From: Siphonodentalium dalli
Taxonomy: Eukaryota; Mollusca; Scaphopoda; Gadilida; Siphonodentaliidae
Length of the DNA stretch: 64,000 nt
Reading direction: 5' to 3'
Assembly (NCBI GenBank): GCA_032622095.1
Contig: CP136067.1
Location: forward strand, 200,842,052 to 200,906,051
The first letter of the stretch is position 1; each line of letters opens with the position of its first letter. This document shows positions 32,580 through 45,264 of this stretch, piece after piece. Below the pieces are notes generated by a model. It saw only the letters and a program-made list of their open reading frames with translations, was not told the DNA's origin and made no database searches. Both the position numbers and the translations under genes were made by a program.

Positions 32580-33030
32580 ATCTTCCCAGTCAGTTCGCCA
32601 CTTCTCAATATGGTTAGTCAATTCACAAACTCAGCGAACACATTGGCGTACCTGGACAACTTCGGTAGGGGTTCGAAGGTTGCTAACTTTACATTTGAAG
32701 GATGCCTCTCTCCTAAGGTCGTAGAAGGCCATAATTTAACCACGTTTCTTGACCATTGACATAAGCAATCTGTGTGACGTCCAGTAGTCGTCTCACCGAA
32801 GAGCTCACAGCAGATGAGAACAATATACGTGGTGCTAGTTTGTGGGCATGCGTCGTGATAGTGGAAATGAAATGGGATCATGAACTTCACCGCCCCTACA
32901 TCAGGATTATGTTTCAGATATAGGCAGGATCTCATGCGTGGCGTTGTTCTCTTTATTTGCTAAGATTGTATTTTCACACCCGTTTGGAAGCCGTTATGAA
33001 TCGACTGCACCAGGCATGTGGTCTTAAAGG
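32580..33030 (-). repeat. Diverged inverted duplication, left arm
   Basis: The minus strand aligns along its length with the + strand at 33545-33960. Shared landmarks are GAAAATACAATCTTA, CACAAACTAGC and CTACTGGACGTCACA. It is open for about 105 codons on the minus strand; the other arm has stops. Possibly an exon of a decayed gene or transposon. The product was not recognised. Confidence 0.7.
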
Positions 33031-33544
33031 CCTTTGATCTTTGGTGATGTCATTCAAAGAAATAAGGTATGCGTTGTTAATATCCTCGAGCTGGGTAGTG
33101 TTCAATGTGGTTCACGGAAATCTGAAAAACATTTTCAACGCGACGAATAGCTAGTATATATAGAGGAATGTGATGAAATTTTACAATTGGGTACACCGAG
33201 TGGTTTCTTGACAGCACCATTCCGACAATTTGTCTTAGACATAGTTAACAACAATCGTCTAAGCTTTTCTTCTTGCAGAATCATAATGACGTTTCACGTT
33301 CGACATTTGAATAATTTCAACCAACGTCCACAGGCATTGCCGTCAAGAATATAATTTGTTCGTAAAACAAACACAGTGAAATAAATTCATCACATTTTCT
33401 GCCATTTTCTTGAATCATACCGCCCACGCATACCCGCATTCTTGAATGACATACCACAAAACTATCAAAGACATCGTCTTTAAGACTATATACACCAGTT
33501 CTGGGAAAGGTTAATTAGCATAGTACCGTATTACCCAGGCAAAA

Positions 33545-33960
33545 ATATACACATAATCCAGTTGATTCCGAACGGCTTTGAAACGGTTGTGGAAATACAA
33601 TCTTACCACACAAACGCAGACACACACGAGATTCTACATCTGAAGCATAAACCTTGTATATTGTGGCGGTGTAGATTTTGGCCCACTATCATGGCGCATG
33701 TCCACAAACTAGCCCCACGTGTAATGTTCTTCTCTGCTGGGAGCTATTCTACAAGACAACTGCTGGACGTCACATGCATAGACTGAATATGATCACGGTC
33801 AAGAAGTGTGCACGGGCATATATCATGGTTTTTCTACTGCCCTAGCAGAGAGGAACCACTCTAAGGGAATGGGAAAGCTAGCAACCTTCGAAACAATGCC
33901 GGAGTTGTCCAGTTACGCCAATATGTTCATTGAGGTTGTGTATTATTGACAAACCATCTA
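33545..33960 (+). repeat. Diverged inverted duplication, right arm
   Basis: The plus-strand counterpart of 32580-33030, with roughly three-quarters of bases agreeing by eye. The 515 bp between the arms holds no recognised feature. Confidence 0.7.
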
Positions 33961-34619
33961 TTAAGAAGACTTTTAGTGGCTAGGTAATGTGAAGATTACC
34001 ATGCGTACATGTGGTTAGCCCCGTGAGGTCTGTGAAAGACGTAGATCCAGATGACTTAATGCAAGCTAATACACTTATCGGCCGTGTGTATTTCTAGTTC
34101 AAGATGACGCACAAATTCCATATTTAGAAGATTAATTATACCATACGCTACCACAGGAAAAACTCGCAAAACAAATAACGAATCCGCCGCTTTTGGTGCA
34201 AAATTGTCAGCTAGACAATGGCAAATGGATTGTTTTAAACGTTCTTATTAGAGGGACCCTTCATTCAGGAAGTGTTGTGTACTCTGTTGGTGTAATCGAG
34301 CTAGAATAATCAGACAAAGAGACGGAAGTTGGTCCAGATAGATCTGAATGTGGCAAATCAGAATCAGTTCGCATGTAATTGTTCTGAATCTTGCAAGTAA
34401 TAATATGGCTATTCGGCGCATCTACGGTTACGGCCATTATCGACGCTTAATGTAGACTGGATTGCGAATTGCCACATCTCGATTATTAATTGTGGGTTTT
34501 CGTCCTTTCAGATGGCTACTAGGCTATGTAGTACTAGCTATGTTATGCGTTTGAAGACATTTTAAGTATGAACCGATAGATGATGTATGTACCGTTTCCT
34601 CTATACATACAGATATTAT

Positions 34620-35260
34620 GACAAAAGTGAAAATTAAATATGAAAATATCGACAACTTTTTAATTTCTGGCCACCAGTTTGGCTGCCATCTTAGCTGCGA
34701 GTATAAAAAATTATTGCCCAACTCAAATGAATACTTCGTATCAATGGAATGTTACCTACCCACATGAAAATTGGTAGCATTCGCGTAAAGATAACTCCCA
34801 TTAATTGTCAGAAAGGAAAGGAATTTAGGAGGGTTTTCAAATTTCGGTCACCATTTTAGCCGTTATCTCGATTTGGGAAACAATTTCTTGCAAGGTAATT
34901 ACTTCGCCTCAATATTCCCAACTCAACTGTAAGCATGGATGGATTTGTAATGACAATAACGCCCACTAAAGTGAATATGAGGGATTTTCGGTGATTTTTA
35001 AAAATCTGTTCACCTTTTTAGCCGCCATTTTGTATTTGGAAAACATTTTCTTGCAAGGTAATTACTTCGCCTTAGTATTCCCAATTACCCAACTAAATTG
35101 TAAGCATGGATGGAGTTGACATGACAATAACGTTCACCGGAGTGAAAATCGGCGATATTCGGTGATATTTTTCAATTTCTGGTCGCCATTTTGGCAGCCA
35201 TCTTGATTTGGATAAATCATAGCCGGGGTATTTTCTGCACATATCTATGCAAGGGTGGAA
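34620..35260. repeat. Degenerate tandem array, units of about 160-190 bp
   Basis: Successive units share TTGCAAGGTAATTACTTCGC, CTGTAAGCATGGATGGA and a GGTC(G/A)CCATTTT.GC.GCCAT block. At least three units are clear, and a related phrase occurs again near 35570 (CATTTTGGCCGTCATATTGG). Confidence 0.75.
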
Positions 35261-36172
35261 TTATAATAACAATAACGCTGAACTGATTCGAAGCAGATAT
35301 TACTATTACGTTATTAGCCTCGATTCGGCGTGGACCGGATAAAACCGACATTTGGGAAAACATGATAATGGGCAAAAATATCCAACCAGGAATAAAACTT
35401 TTATAAAAGCTATGGTCTCATTGTGTGCTTAAAGATACAATATACTAGAACTTTGTGTGCGTAAATGACTGTTCTATAAGATAGATGTATGATATCACGT
35501 TAAGTTACCCTATATGTTCACCCATACAGACAAACGATAGATGGTGAAATGTCGAAAATGTAGCAAATTTTCACATTTTGGCCGTCATATTGGATTTTGG
35601 TGTCTGATTTTTATTAATTTGTAAACGTAGTATATTAGCATAACGAATCGAGCTGAAAATAAAACCGCATGTGATATTATATTTACTATAATGGCGATAA
35701 AATAGGCATGGTGCATATCGCATATCAAGCAAAATGGCCTCCTTGATGGACGCCATCTTGACTGGAGTTTCTGCGGAACAGAAGAGCCGCGACCACACTA
35801 ACGGCAACAGTAACAACATTATCCGCAGCATTTCCAACAGAAACAACACAATAGAAAACAACAACAGCAGCAACAAAAACGACAACACTATAACAACATC
35901 GACAGCAGTAGCAAACATGAGAGATATCTTTATTACCTCCAAGTATAGGAAAGATCGATATACATGACATATAATTACAGTTGGATTAAAGTGGGCTCCC
36001 CTGGTCAGTGTGGTGGGCCGTTATGTACAAGTATGGAGAGGTGTTGGAAACCACGAGAGTGAAGCATATATGCACTTGAATGCTCAGTACAGCTTTTGTT
36101 GCAGGGAAATCTGATTTGTCCAATATATATGAAAGTTAGTCGTTACAACATGCGTGGGTATTGAGAAGATAA

Positions 36173-38005
36173 TTACAATGGACGTGACACGGGTTGCTGT
36201 ACGCCATTCCTGATCATTGTGCTGAGAACGTACAGGAACTTGGCAGAATATAGTACTAGTTCCTTGAGGCAGTGGGATATGTGTTCTGTTAGAGTTTCCA
36301 GAGAACTTCCGAGGAGGGTTGCTACCAAGTCATCTTTGGCTAACGACGTAAGGTAAAAATATTCGGGTATGCCGCAACGAGAGATAATCACTTCCCAAAA
36401 AGAGTTTCTGATGATGAAAGCGGCCAGAGAAGAGCATACGAACAGGACGTGGTCGATTTCGTTCGAGTATATACACTTCGCTGCAGAGATGACACACTAA
36501 ATTGTTGGCAGAAGTTGTCCTGTTGAGAAGCAGTACTAAGTTTTCGAGATATTTCGACATGTAAGCGTTTCTACGGAGAAGTTTCCAGACTGTCCAGTTT
36601 GATTGGGGATTATAGGGTGAACGTTCCACAGAATTCACAAGGATGGATCGGACGAAACGTGGGTCTGCCACGAGGAAATGAACGTTCCCCTGACAGCTGT
36701 CTTCAAAAGAGTTATCCACGTTGACAGTTTTGGGAAGACCCCATGGTACAGGTAGTCGATCAAATAGTCAAAAAGATCGTATTTGGCTAATATGGAGAAC
36801 ATTTCCTGGACAAAAACCACTGGAGCGATATTATAGTATGTACATGTGTGCTTTCAGGAGAAACAGTCGTAATGGTAATTGATGGTCGAACGATTGATGG
36901 ATAAAACGTCACAGGAAGCAAAGTTTTTTTTATATGCAGTTGATATTCAATTGGTAGAAATCCAAGAAGACCTAGCGATAGCCTAGTTGACGCTCGTTTT
37001 GGGAGGGATTATGCGTATTTGAGGCATGTTCTGGCGGCTTTGTTCATAATGGTGATGGCGGAACTTTGATCAAAAGGAACCACCTCGACACCGTAAAGAG
37101 ATCTCGGTAGAACAACAGTTTTGAGGACATTTGTCATGGTGATTGGTGCAGTGGATTTCATAAGTTTGTTACCCATGATATTGAAAAAGTTATTCCTCAT
37201 TTTTGTCGACACAGACGAGGCGGGGTTGACCTGCTTCGCAAACTTGTCCTGAATTAAACCAAGATGGGCACATTCTGTAACTTCCTGAATAGTTTGATTG
37301 CCCAACCTCCATATCCTTCCCGAGCGGTCATATTATTTTTTATTCTCGTTGAATACAACGATTTTGCTCTTCGTGGAGGAGAATTCGAATCGCCACCGCC
37401 TACTATATTGCACACATAATTATGTTCAACAAGGAGTCGAGACCGGATTCGATAGCGACAGAAGGGCGATGTCGTCGGCAGTAGTAGGAGCGCCACATGG
37501 GATATTACTGATTCTTAGTTCGTATGGAGAAGTTGCTAGATCGTTAAGTAGGTCGTCTATGAAGACGAGATAGCAGAGAGGCGACAGAATGCCACCTTGT
37601 CCAGTAGATTGCAGTATTTTGAAACTTTGCGACATGCGGCCGTCATATAGTACTTTGCTAGTCACATCCGAATGGATTTTCTCCAACAAACAGACAAGGT
37701 GTGGCGAAAATCCGAGCTGAATGAATTTGTATAGGAGGCCAGTGTGCCATACTTTATCAAAAGCTTTCTTGGAGTCAAGGAAGGCAACATATAAATTGGA
37801 GTTATTGTCTTTGGCATATGATACAGATTCCGTGAGCATGAATGACGTCATCGAACAGCTGATACCTTTCTGAAAACCCATCTGTTGTGCATTCGGAAAT
37901 CGTTTCATTTGGTGACTTTGAAGAAGGCGAGTCAACAGCATGGACTCTAATAGTTTGTATAGGACCGATAGAAGTGTTATAGCACGGTAACTATCAGGAG
38001 AAGTA
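36173..38005 (-). pseudogene. LINE reverse transcriptase, C-terminal half
   Basis: Minus-strand non-LTR retrotransposon coding region. It starts SPDSYRAITLLSVLYKLLES, the entry of the polymerase domain. Motif A follows (AFLDSKKAFDKVWH), then GQGGILSPL and the active-site motif, here TADDIALL where YADD is usual. After frame changes near 37440 and 37250 it continues with a connection region (AARTCLKYA) and a C-terminal Cys-rich motif, CHLCSEVY, near 36480. Stops and frameshifts between 36820 and 37010 show it is dead. The reading breaks at 38005, where the 10.5-kb insertion begins; the upstream part of the protein is at 48520-49020. Confidence 0.93.
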
Positions 38006-38399
38006 CAGTACAAAGCCCGTGGTTTTTTCAAAACCACGCGTGGCCAACATTTTAACACGGAAAAAACACGGTAAAATCGCGCGTGGTCTTAGCGTGGTCA
38101 ACTTCAGAAAAATGACCAGCGTGTTCAAACACGGCGTGTACATGCCGTGGTCATCCGAGTTCACGCCGTGGTCATCCGTGTTGAAGTCGTGTTCTTAGCG
38201 TGATCAATTTCGGCAAAATGGCCAGCGTGTTCAAAAACGGTCTGAACACGGCGTGTACATGCCGTGGTCATCTGAGTGCACGCCGTGGTCATCCGTGTTG
38301 AAGTCATGTTCATGCCGTGTTAATAGCGTGGTCAGTCGTGTTTACGGCGTGGTCTGCATCCCAGTCAGGGACAGTGCGGGAGGTGTGAATAATCCGCGA

Positions 38400-41290
38400 C
38401 ATCAAAGAGTTGCCGCAGTATTACTTGCGGTAGGATTTTTTCGGGTATATTTGGCCCGGATTGATTTCGTCAATGAATAAAGAATTGTCAGATAAAATCT
38501 TTTATAATAAAAAACAATTTCATATATTGAATTATATATATATATATGCATATTTGTTAATCCGTGTCAATGGCCTTTATATCCGTGTCATGTTTTGTTG
38601 TCGCATTTTATTTTAGTTGGCATTAATATTTTCTTGTGTTTCCCGGCCATAGCTAACAGACAGACAAACAAACAGAAGTCCCAAACTATATATTAGATCA
38701 TTTGTGGGTACCTGTTTCAAGGTGAAGGTCACCTCGGGCGGAAAAACTGACCCGATGAAAATCTCCCCAATTTCCCAGGAACCCCTAAGTACGAACACAG
38801 ACTTAAGAATCACACAACACGCTCATGTCTGTACACAGGCACAGCACGCTCATGTCTGGACACATACACGCTCTTTATCAACGACACTGCGGATACGAAC
38901 GCTCTTTAACTATCACGCAATTAACCCATGAATTCCCATTGCGGTGGCGGGGGGTTGGAGAATGAGTGCTCTGACGTTCTCAGAAGCGGTCCGATGACCA
39001 TTCCCGCGGTTTTTACCCTCAGATAGCAAGTTTGGGCTAAATCCGCCCGGCAGTTTTCCCGGCCATAGCTAACAGACAAACAACAAACAAACAAACAGAA
39101 GTCCTAAAATATAAAGTAGATTAAATGCAGATATTCTCGAATGTGAAACCGGTTTCGTTAGTTTACCGTAGACAGTTGCGTCCCGAATTGAGAAGTAATT
39201 AATTACAATTGAGCTTAGTTTAGACGGTACTTTTGATTTGTTTGAGATTTTCGGCGATGCTACATTTCCCCAGTTGGCATAGCACCTGAATACTGACTTA
39301 TCAGGTTATACGCAACAGAACAAGTCCATAATATAAGTTAGCCTGTGCCACCGCTAACAAGATATCATATTTGTAGTTTGAGATCGGTTATCATTGCTTT
39401 AACAGTGATCTAGAACATTCTTAACCATGCTAAATGAACAATAACTCTTAAAATGACTTAAATGTTCTGCAGTTTCGTCAAAGGTCACAATATTGAAAAT
39501 AAAATAAAAGTTACCTAATTATGAATTTTATCAAGAATATACTAAAAGTATAGTATAATGATAATATGAAAGTGATATTACCCACAAAACACTTTGTGTG
39601 AACCGAGAATTTAATTCAACGCAGAAGTCTTGTTAAAGTAAACTTATCGGGGACTCCTCTGTGTTGAGTGCTTTGCGTATAGCACACTTTACTCACTCTA
39701 CTGTATCATAATATGGATTTTTGTTTATTAACAAACCGTACGGTCTTGACAATAACATGCTATTTATGATTTTACACAATATGTCTATAAATTTATATTC
39801 GTTCTGTTTATGGCGGTCTTAACCGATGCCACATTTTAAAAGAGCAACACCCATCGCGATGACAATACTTATATTTAAGTGTCAATCGTATATACCACAC
39901 TATAACAGGTTGCTGAACGTTCTAGCATTCCATGAAGCAACAAAGAGGTGAGGTCGGTACAACCAATCTAGATCTATATTAAGTTCATTCGTTGTGTGTT
40001 CTTAGTGTTTCAGCCATGTGTATTGGCTACTATGCAAACTGAATCTATAGAAGGTGTTAAAGATAACGTACCGTTTGATGCGTTTCATTTCAGACTGAAG
40101 TGGCACCACGCCATTAAAAACCCATATCGATAAATATTTAATGCATGCACTGATCGAGACAAAAGGACAAAATTTCACGCTCGGAGTTCAGCCATTGTCT
40201 TGTTGTCGCATATGACGTCGGTGATAGCCTATATTTTTGTAGTTCATCAATAGATGGATGGATCGATAAATGCCACTCAAAAAGACGACAATTTCCCCGT
40301 CAATTAAATGACCCGATATATCAACCAGCAATTAACACGTTCTTCAAGTAACCTTCAAGTAATGATTAGTGTCGATTAGTGAAATACCATTGTCTTTTAA
40401 CATCTATCGGATTCGTTTTACCGTGAAAGAACTATAGTTTGAAAGGGAATAAAGGTAATCGAAATGATGATTCGGGATCGTTTTGCAGACAACTATTGTT
40501 TTCGGTATGTTGTGGTTCTATCTTACCACACAACAAAAAAAACTCCTGGCATGTGGTAGAAAACTAAGAGAAGTTATATTGAGCACTACAGCTACCCGGA
40601 TATCGAATTAGTTCATCGCAAAAAAAGTTGTATGAGGGTTAATTATTGCAAGCAGATACTGTCTATACGGTTTAAATATGATATGGTGTCGGCTTCGAAC
40701 ATATTTTACATCCATATTGTTCCATGTGGCAAGAAGACTTATATACAAAGAATGATTCAGACATTGTCAATATTGAAATAGAACAAGATGGTACTAAAAA
40801 ATTATGTCCACATGCGTTATTGACCACTATGGTTCCGGTCCCCAATGTGCACGAAAGCAGATGGAACATGTCAGTTCTTAACACACCTCGCTTTCGCGTA
40901 CTTCGGACAATAAATAACTGTGGTTTACGGTATTATTGTTCGATATATCGCTTCGGTGTTGCGATCATCCTGTAGAGAATTTAATTCCGGTTCCAACAGT
41001 ACCCCAACGGACTATTCGTATCCGAATCCGGGAATGATCTGATCTAAACATCAACATCTATAACCTAGTTCCACGCGACTCAGTTTACATTTTTTGTATT
41101 AAATAAGCATTACTTTATAAGAAGAAAAATCCTGACCCGGGCATAATCTGTACCTTTAAATATTATCAGTAAATACGTGGAAATTAAGTCGGTTCCGCAC
41201 ATGGTGTGTACCTTTAAATGCGATAATTATTCCGTGAAATCAATCCAACAGCCTAGTATAACGTCTCAAAATCAACTTATAACTTTGTTC
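38400..41290. other. Interior of the giant insertion, left part: no gene recognised
   Basis: Contains a direct repeat (CCCGGCCATAGCTAACAGAC at about 38640 and 39058), an S1 repeat in reverse (39160-39340) and AT-rich sequence. An 83-codon open frame at 40724-40975 (starts MWQEDLYTKND) has no recognisable domain. Confidence 0.5.
39160..39340 (-). repeat. Interspersed repeat S1 (copy 4, reverse)
   Basis: Minus strand: ATGGACTTGTTCTGTTGCGT, CCAACTGGGGAAATGTAGCA and GCTCAATTGTAATTAATTAC in S1 order, diverged. Confidence 0.7.
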
Positions 41291-41300
41291 CACGTGACAT

Positions 41301-42267
41301 CAGTGTTCGCGCTGGACCGAAACAAACTTTAGCCAAAAGTTTAGCCAAATGAAAATTTTATTAGCCAAATGAAAAAAACTTTAGCCAAATGTTTTTTAGC
41401 CAAATTAAAAAAAAATATGGCCAAATTAAATCATCGTTTTCTGGTCGGTTCACAATTAATGACTAAAACGTCAAATCTAACAGGCACAGGTAAAATACAC
41501 AATAATTTAACTAATTTTGATGAACTAGAAATATTTGTTTATCTATCATTTATTAAAAATTTATCAATCTTTATGTGAAAGAGTGATTGGGGGGGGGGGG
41601 GTTAACCCGGGATTGTCCTTCTTATAATGTCATTAATTTTTTTTTTTATATCAATATCTTTTTTAAAATCATTAAATGTTAATTATCCTTGCGAAAATAT
41701 TTAAGTGACATCTGGAAACTAATAACTTAATATTGTTACGCCATTATCAAATTGCAATCTGTCATAAAAGCATGCATATTATTTTGAATGTATCGGTATT
41801 GACGACAAATAGCCACAAAATATCTGTCGTGATTCACATTTGGCTGATTAAGCTATTGTCTTACACTTGGTGCTCATAAACCTTGGCCGTCATAAATACA
41901 ATGTCATCATAAACATGCATTGTGCAGGAGTCCCGTGAGTGACCAGACAGACAATGGGGGATTAGCGGATTAAATGTAAAATAATGATTTTTTTGCTGTT
42001 TCGTGCAGAGTGACGGGTTTCCCTTTGTACTGTCCGCGATCGGGTTTCCCTTTGTACAGTCGGCGATATATTCCCACTTACGATGTTTTCGGACTAGATC
42101 GTTCACATCACAAAATTGAAAACCCACTTGCCAAAAATTCATGCTTTCAGTCTCCATTTGGGGTCAAAAAATGTTTAGCCAAAAGTTTAGCCAAATGAAA
42201 TTTTTATTAGCCAAATTCAAAAAAGATTAGCCATTGGCTAATTTGGCTACCGACAGCGCGAACACTG
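41301..42267. mobile_element. hAT element with perfect 8-bp target duplication, CAGTGTTCGCGCTG ends (967 bp)
   Basis: CGTGACAT is duplicated at 41293-41300 and 42268-42275. The ends CAGTGTTCGCGCTG / CAGCGCGAACACTG are perfect inverted copies. TTAGCCAAA words repeat just inside both ends. These termini are close to those at 7469 and 18704, so the three form one related group. No transposase frame. It lies within the giant insertion. Confidence 0.95.
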
Positions 42268-42679
42268 CGTGACATTTAATATATCAAAATGACGATAATT
42301 TATATAGAAAAAAAAGAGAGAGAAAAAAAAACCGGATCCGGACATGATATCTACCTTTAAATATGATCAATAATTACGAGATAATTAATTCGGATCCGGA
42401 TATGGTGTGTTCCCTTAAATGCCATCATGGTCACGTAAAATCAATCCAACCACCGTGTCTATATGAAAATATAAGAAGTATGCTGATCCGGGCACGATAT
42501 GCACCTTTAAATACGATTAATCGGGTTTTAATGAGCACGACAGCCCTATTTTGGTTTAATCTCACCTCCTAACCAGTTTCCGCGTGTCAAACGGCTTTTA
42601 ATGGGTTAAATGTGTGATAAAACAAGCATGAAATTCATACCCGGGATCCGGAATCCGGTAAAAAGACACACCCATGTTA

Positions 42680-44120
42680 TGGTCATCAATAACAGTAAAT
42701 ACCCTAAATGTCCCGTCAAGATATTTTCGATCTAACAACAGGAAGATGTAAATCTACAAGATTCAATAAATATATATAGTCATATGTTCCTGTCAAAATA
42801 TTCGATTTATTTAGTATTAAGTTAGCAATCTTCTTGAAATAATGCACGTGTATCGGTACCATTGCGACTCCCATATATAAGTTATTTTTATGAATAATCG
42901 CGGTGTGGTGGTATCTTTACTTTTTCTGGGCCAATTTTCACAATCGACGGGTTGAATTTCGATGAAATTTCCGTTAAATAAAATGTTGCTGCTCATTTGC
43001 CAATTTTAGCAGCAATTTCGAGAATATAATTTGGACTATGGAGGTGATAATTAATTACGTAACGCACACACCACGAGCTCCTCTTCCAATATAAATATAT
43101 ATTTCATTGTACGCGAGGGTGGTTTTGATGCCACATACCCAATGGACAGGCGGGGAACAATCCCCTTCTTGGTACGACCGAACCTGACATCGAATGAGTT
43201 AATTTAGTGCAAATGTCCATATCTCATATAAAAAAAATCGACGGTTTCCTTTTCACTGACTTCACCCATCGCCGCTTTTTGAAACGCATAGCAGGAAATG
43301 GCACCCTTTTGATAATCTCTAGACAATGGCTTGATTAGCCCATTGTCTCATTTTTGTCCGTCCGTTATTAATTTCCGGGTGCCTGAGGAATATATAATAA
43401 CAGTGATAACTGAACAGGGCTACATGCATTGCATGATTTGTACAAAACATAGACTCCACGTCCTACGCCCATACATACTTGATGCATTGTATATCGGAGA
43501 GACAATTTCACACAGTTTACGGATATGGGACATCGGTTACAGAGTACAGTTTCTAATCGGGGGATACGGACGATTGCACAACAGAGATAACAAGTGGAGA
43601 ATTTGTTTTGTACAGGGCCAGTATGGCCAGGATTGGTCGTATTCCTACTGATCTTGTTTTACTTACCATTATAGTTGTATTGATGTGTATAACTTTCCAA
43701 AAAATAAAATTTAATTTTAGTCTCTTTATTGAATTTACCAGGACTATTTCATTTGCATTGGTGAAAAATCATTTTAAAATTTTTTAATTTAAATTAAAAA
43801 AACTAAATTTTGCAATACCACACTAAGCCCCAAAACTAACCTTATCTACACTATTTGTCTAATTGTACTTAATTTAGCTGACCTCTTTGTTTTCGATGGT
43901 GTCTGCAAAACACTGGTGTTTCATAATCAGCTGACCAACTAATCACTGGCCACTGTGTTTTAAAAGTTGAAACTTGAATTGACCCATACGTTAATTAATT
44001 TCAATAAAGTATATCAAAATAAATATTATCGTAAAACTTATGGGAGGGCACTTGACATGAGGTCGAATGTACACACGCAGGTTAGGGTGCATTTACATTG
44101 CTACATAAATGTACACAGAT
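42680..44120 (+). repeat. Segmental copy A within the giant insertion
   Basis: Shares AAATAATGCACGTGTATCGG, GGTTGAATTTCGATGAAATT, GGAGGTGATAATTAATTACG, then GCTTTTTGAAACGCATAGCA through to GGTTAGGGTGCATTTACATT with copy B, in the same order. It has a 278-bp block at 43311-43588 that is absent from copy B. Its first 150 bp match copy C. Confidence 0.9.
43311..43588 (+). other. 278-bp insertion/deletion block in copy A, with a possible GIY-YIG-like peptide
   Basis: Copy B reads straight from CACCCTTTT to AACAAGTGG; copy A has 278 bp between. It contains part of a 106-codon open frame including CMICTKHRL and ALYIGETISHSLRI. LYIGET is the kind of motif seen in GIY-YIG-like endonuclease domains of retroelements (C..C....LYIGET..LR.R). 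The rest of the domain is not convincing and the likeness is short. Confidence 0.35.
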
Positions 44121-45069
44121 CTACATGTCGCCCTCTGCACATTCGAACAATGAGTCTACCAAGCTCTACCAGCGACGTTCGATCTCTCAAGGATGTATCT
44201 ACCTGTGAATGTCTTGTCAGTGTTGATCTTTACTCAACACGCAGTGTTATATTTTACATGTTAAGACACAAGTCCACTTGATAACTTAATGAATAACCCA
44301 TCTCAACAGCCATGATTGTTCTTACTAATGAAATTAATATAAGTAGATAAACATGCATGCATTGAGATCATATAAAAAAAACTTACCACAATAATGATAT
44401 GTGAGTCAATGAGGATTTACAACCAGGCCACGGTCAAACACAATTCTGGACGATATATCGTGCAATTATATATAGCATCGTGAATACAATTTAGCAAAAC
44501 TTAATGAGTAGATATCAACCTTTGCGAAAAGCAATGGTCAATTGGCCCAGTCGACTCATTGTGAGGAAAATCAGCGGGCGACATGCATGGATAGCTATGG
44601 CACAGAATTATGACGAACCAATTGTCACAAAATTCCACCATCACAAATTGTCACACCTACTATGCCATCGCTACTGTGGTACGTGTGTCCGCAGCCAATA
44701 CATCGACATCTGTAATGTTCTTTCTGAGTATGGTCGATCGTTTTACTAAACATCGTTTCGATTGAACCGGATACATTCATCGGACTCTTTCTCGTGTTAT
44801 ATTGGACCGTGACATGTTTGTCATTGTCTTCAATGTATCTTATCACATATCAATAGTATTGACGTGATCAGGCACTGAAAACTAAGGAATGGAAACAAAT
44901 GTTTTTTAATAACTTTGGTTATATGGATATTCGCATTTCAATTAACACGCGCTGAACACCCGCGTCTATAACAAAACGAGGAAGGTTACTGAAGTGCGAA
45001 CCGTTCATTTATGCCATAGCGCTCAAGTACTTCGTTAGTATGTCATATTTTTGATGCCCCGAGACGATA

Positions 45070-45262
45070 CCGTTAAAGACATATTATGGACAACTTTCGG
45101 GGGCGTTAAACTGATAAGTTAGCATTCAGGTGCTATGTCAACTGGATGAATGTAACATTATACTAACATCACCGAAAATCTGAATCAAATCGACCGTAAC
45201 ACTACATAGAAAACATCGTCTGAACTACGCTCAATTGTAAATATTTACATCTCGGTACCATA
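45070..45262 (+). repeat. Interspersed repeat S1 (copy 5)
   Basis: From AAAGACATATTATGGACAAC to GCTCAATTGTAAATATTTAC in full S1 order. It abuts the start of segmental copy B. Confidence 0.8.
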
Positions 45263-45264
45263 TA

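Noticed and set aside
32577-33786. Gene made of the two matching open frames at 32618-32935 and 33562-33786
   Set aside because: The frames are on opposite strands in inverted arms, similarity continues past the frames, and one arm has stops; a duplicated repeat explains it better.
44504-44846. Cys-rich open frames on both strands (minus: YRCRCIGCGHTY)
   Set aside because: Spacing of Cys and His fits no zinc-binding motif I know, and there is no continuation on either side.
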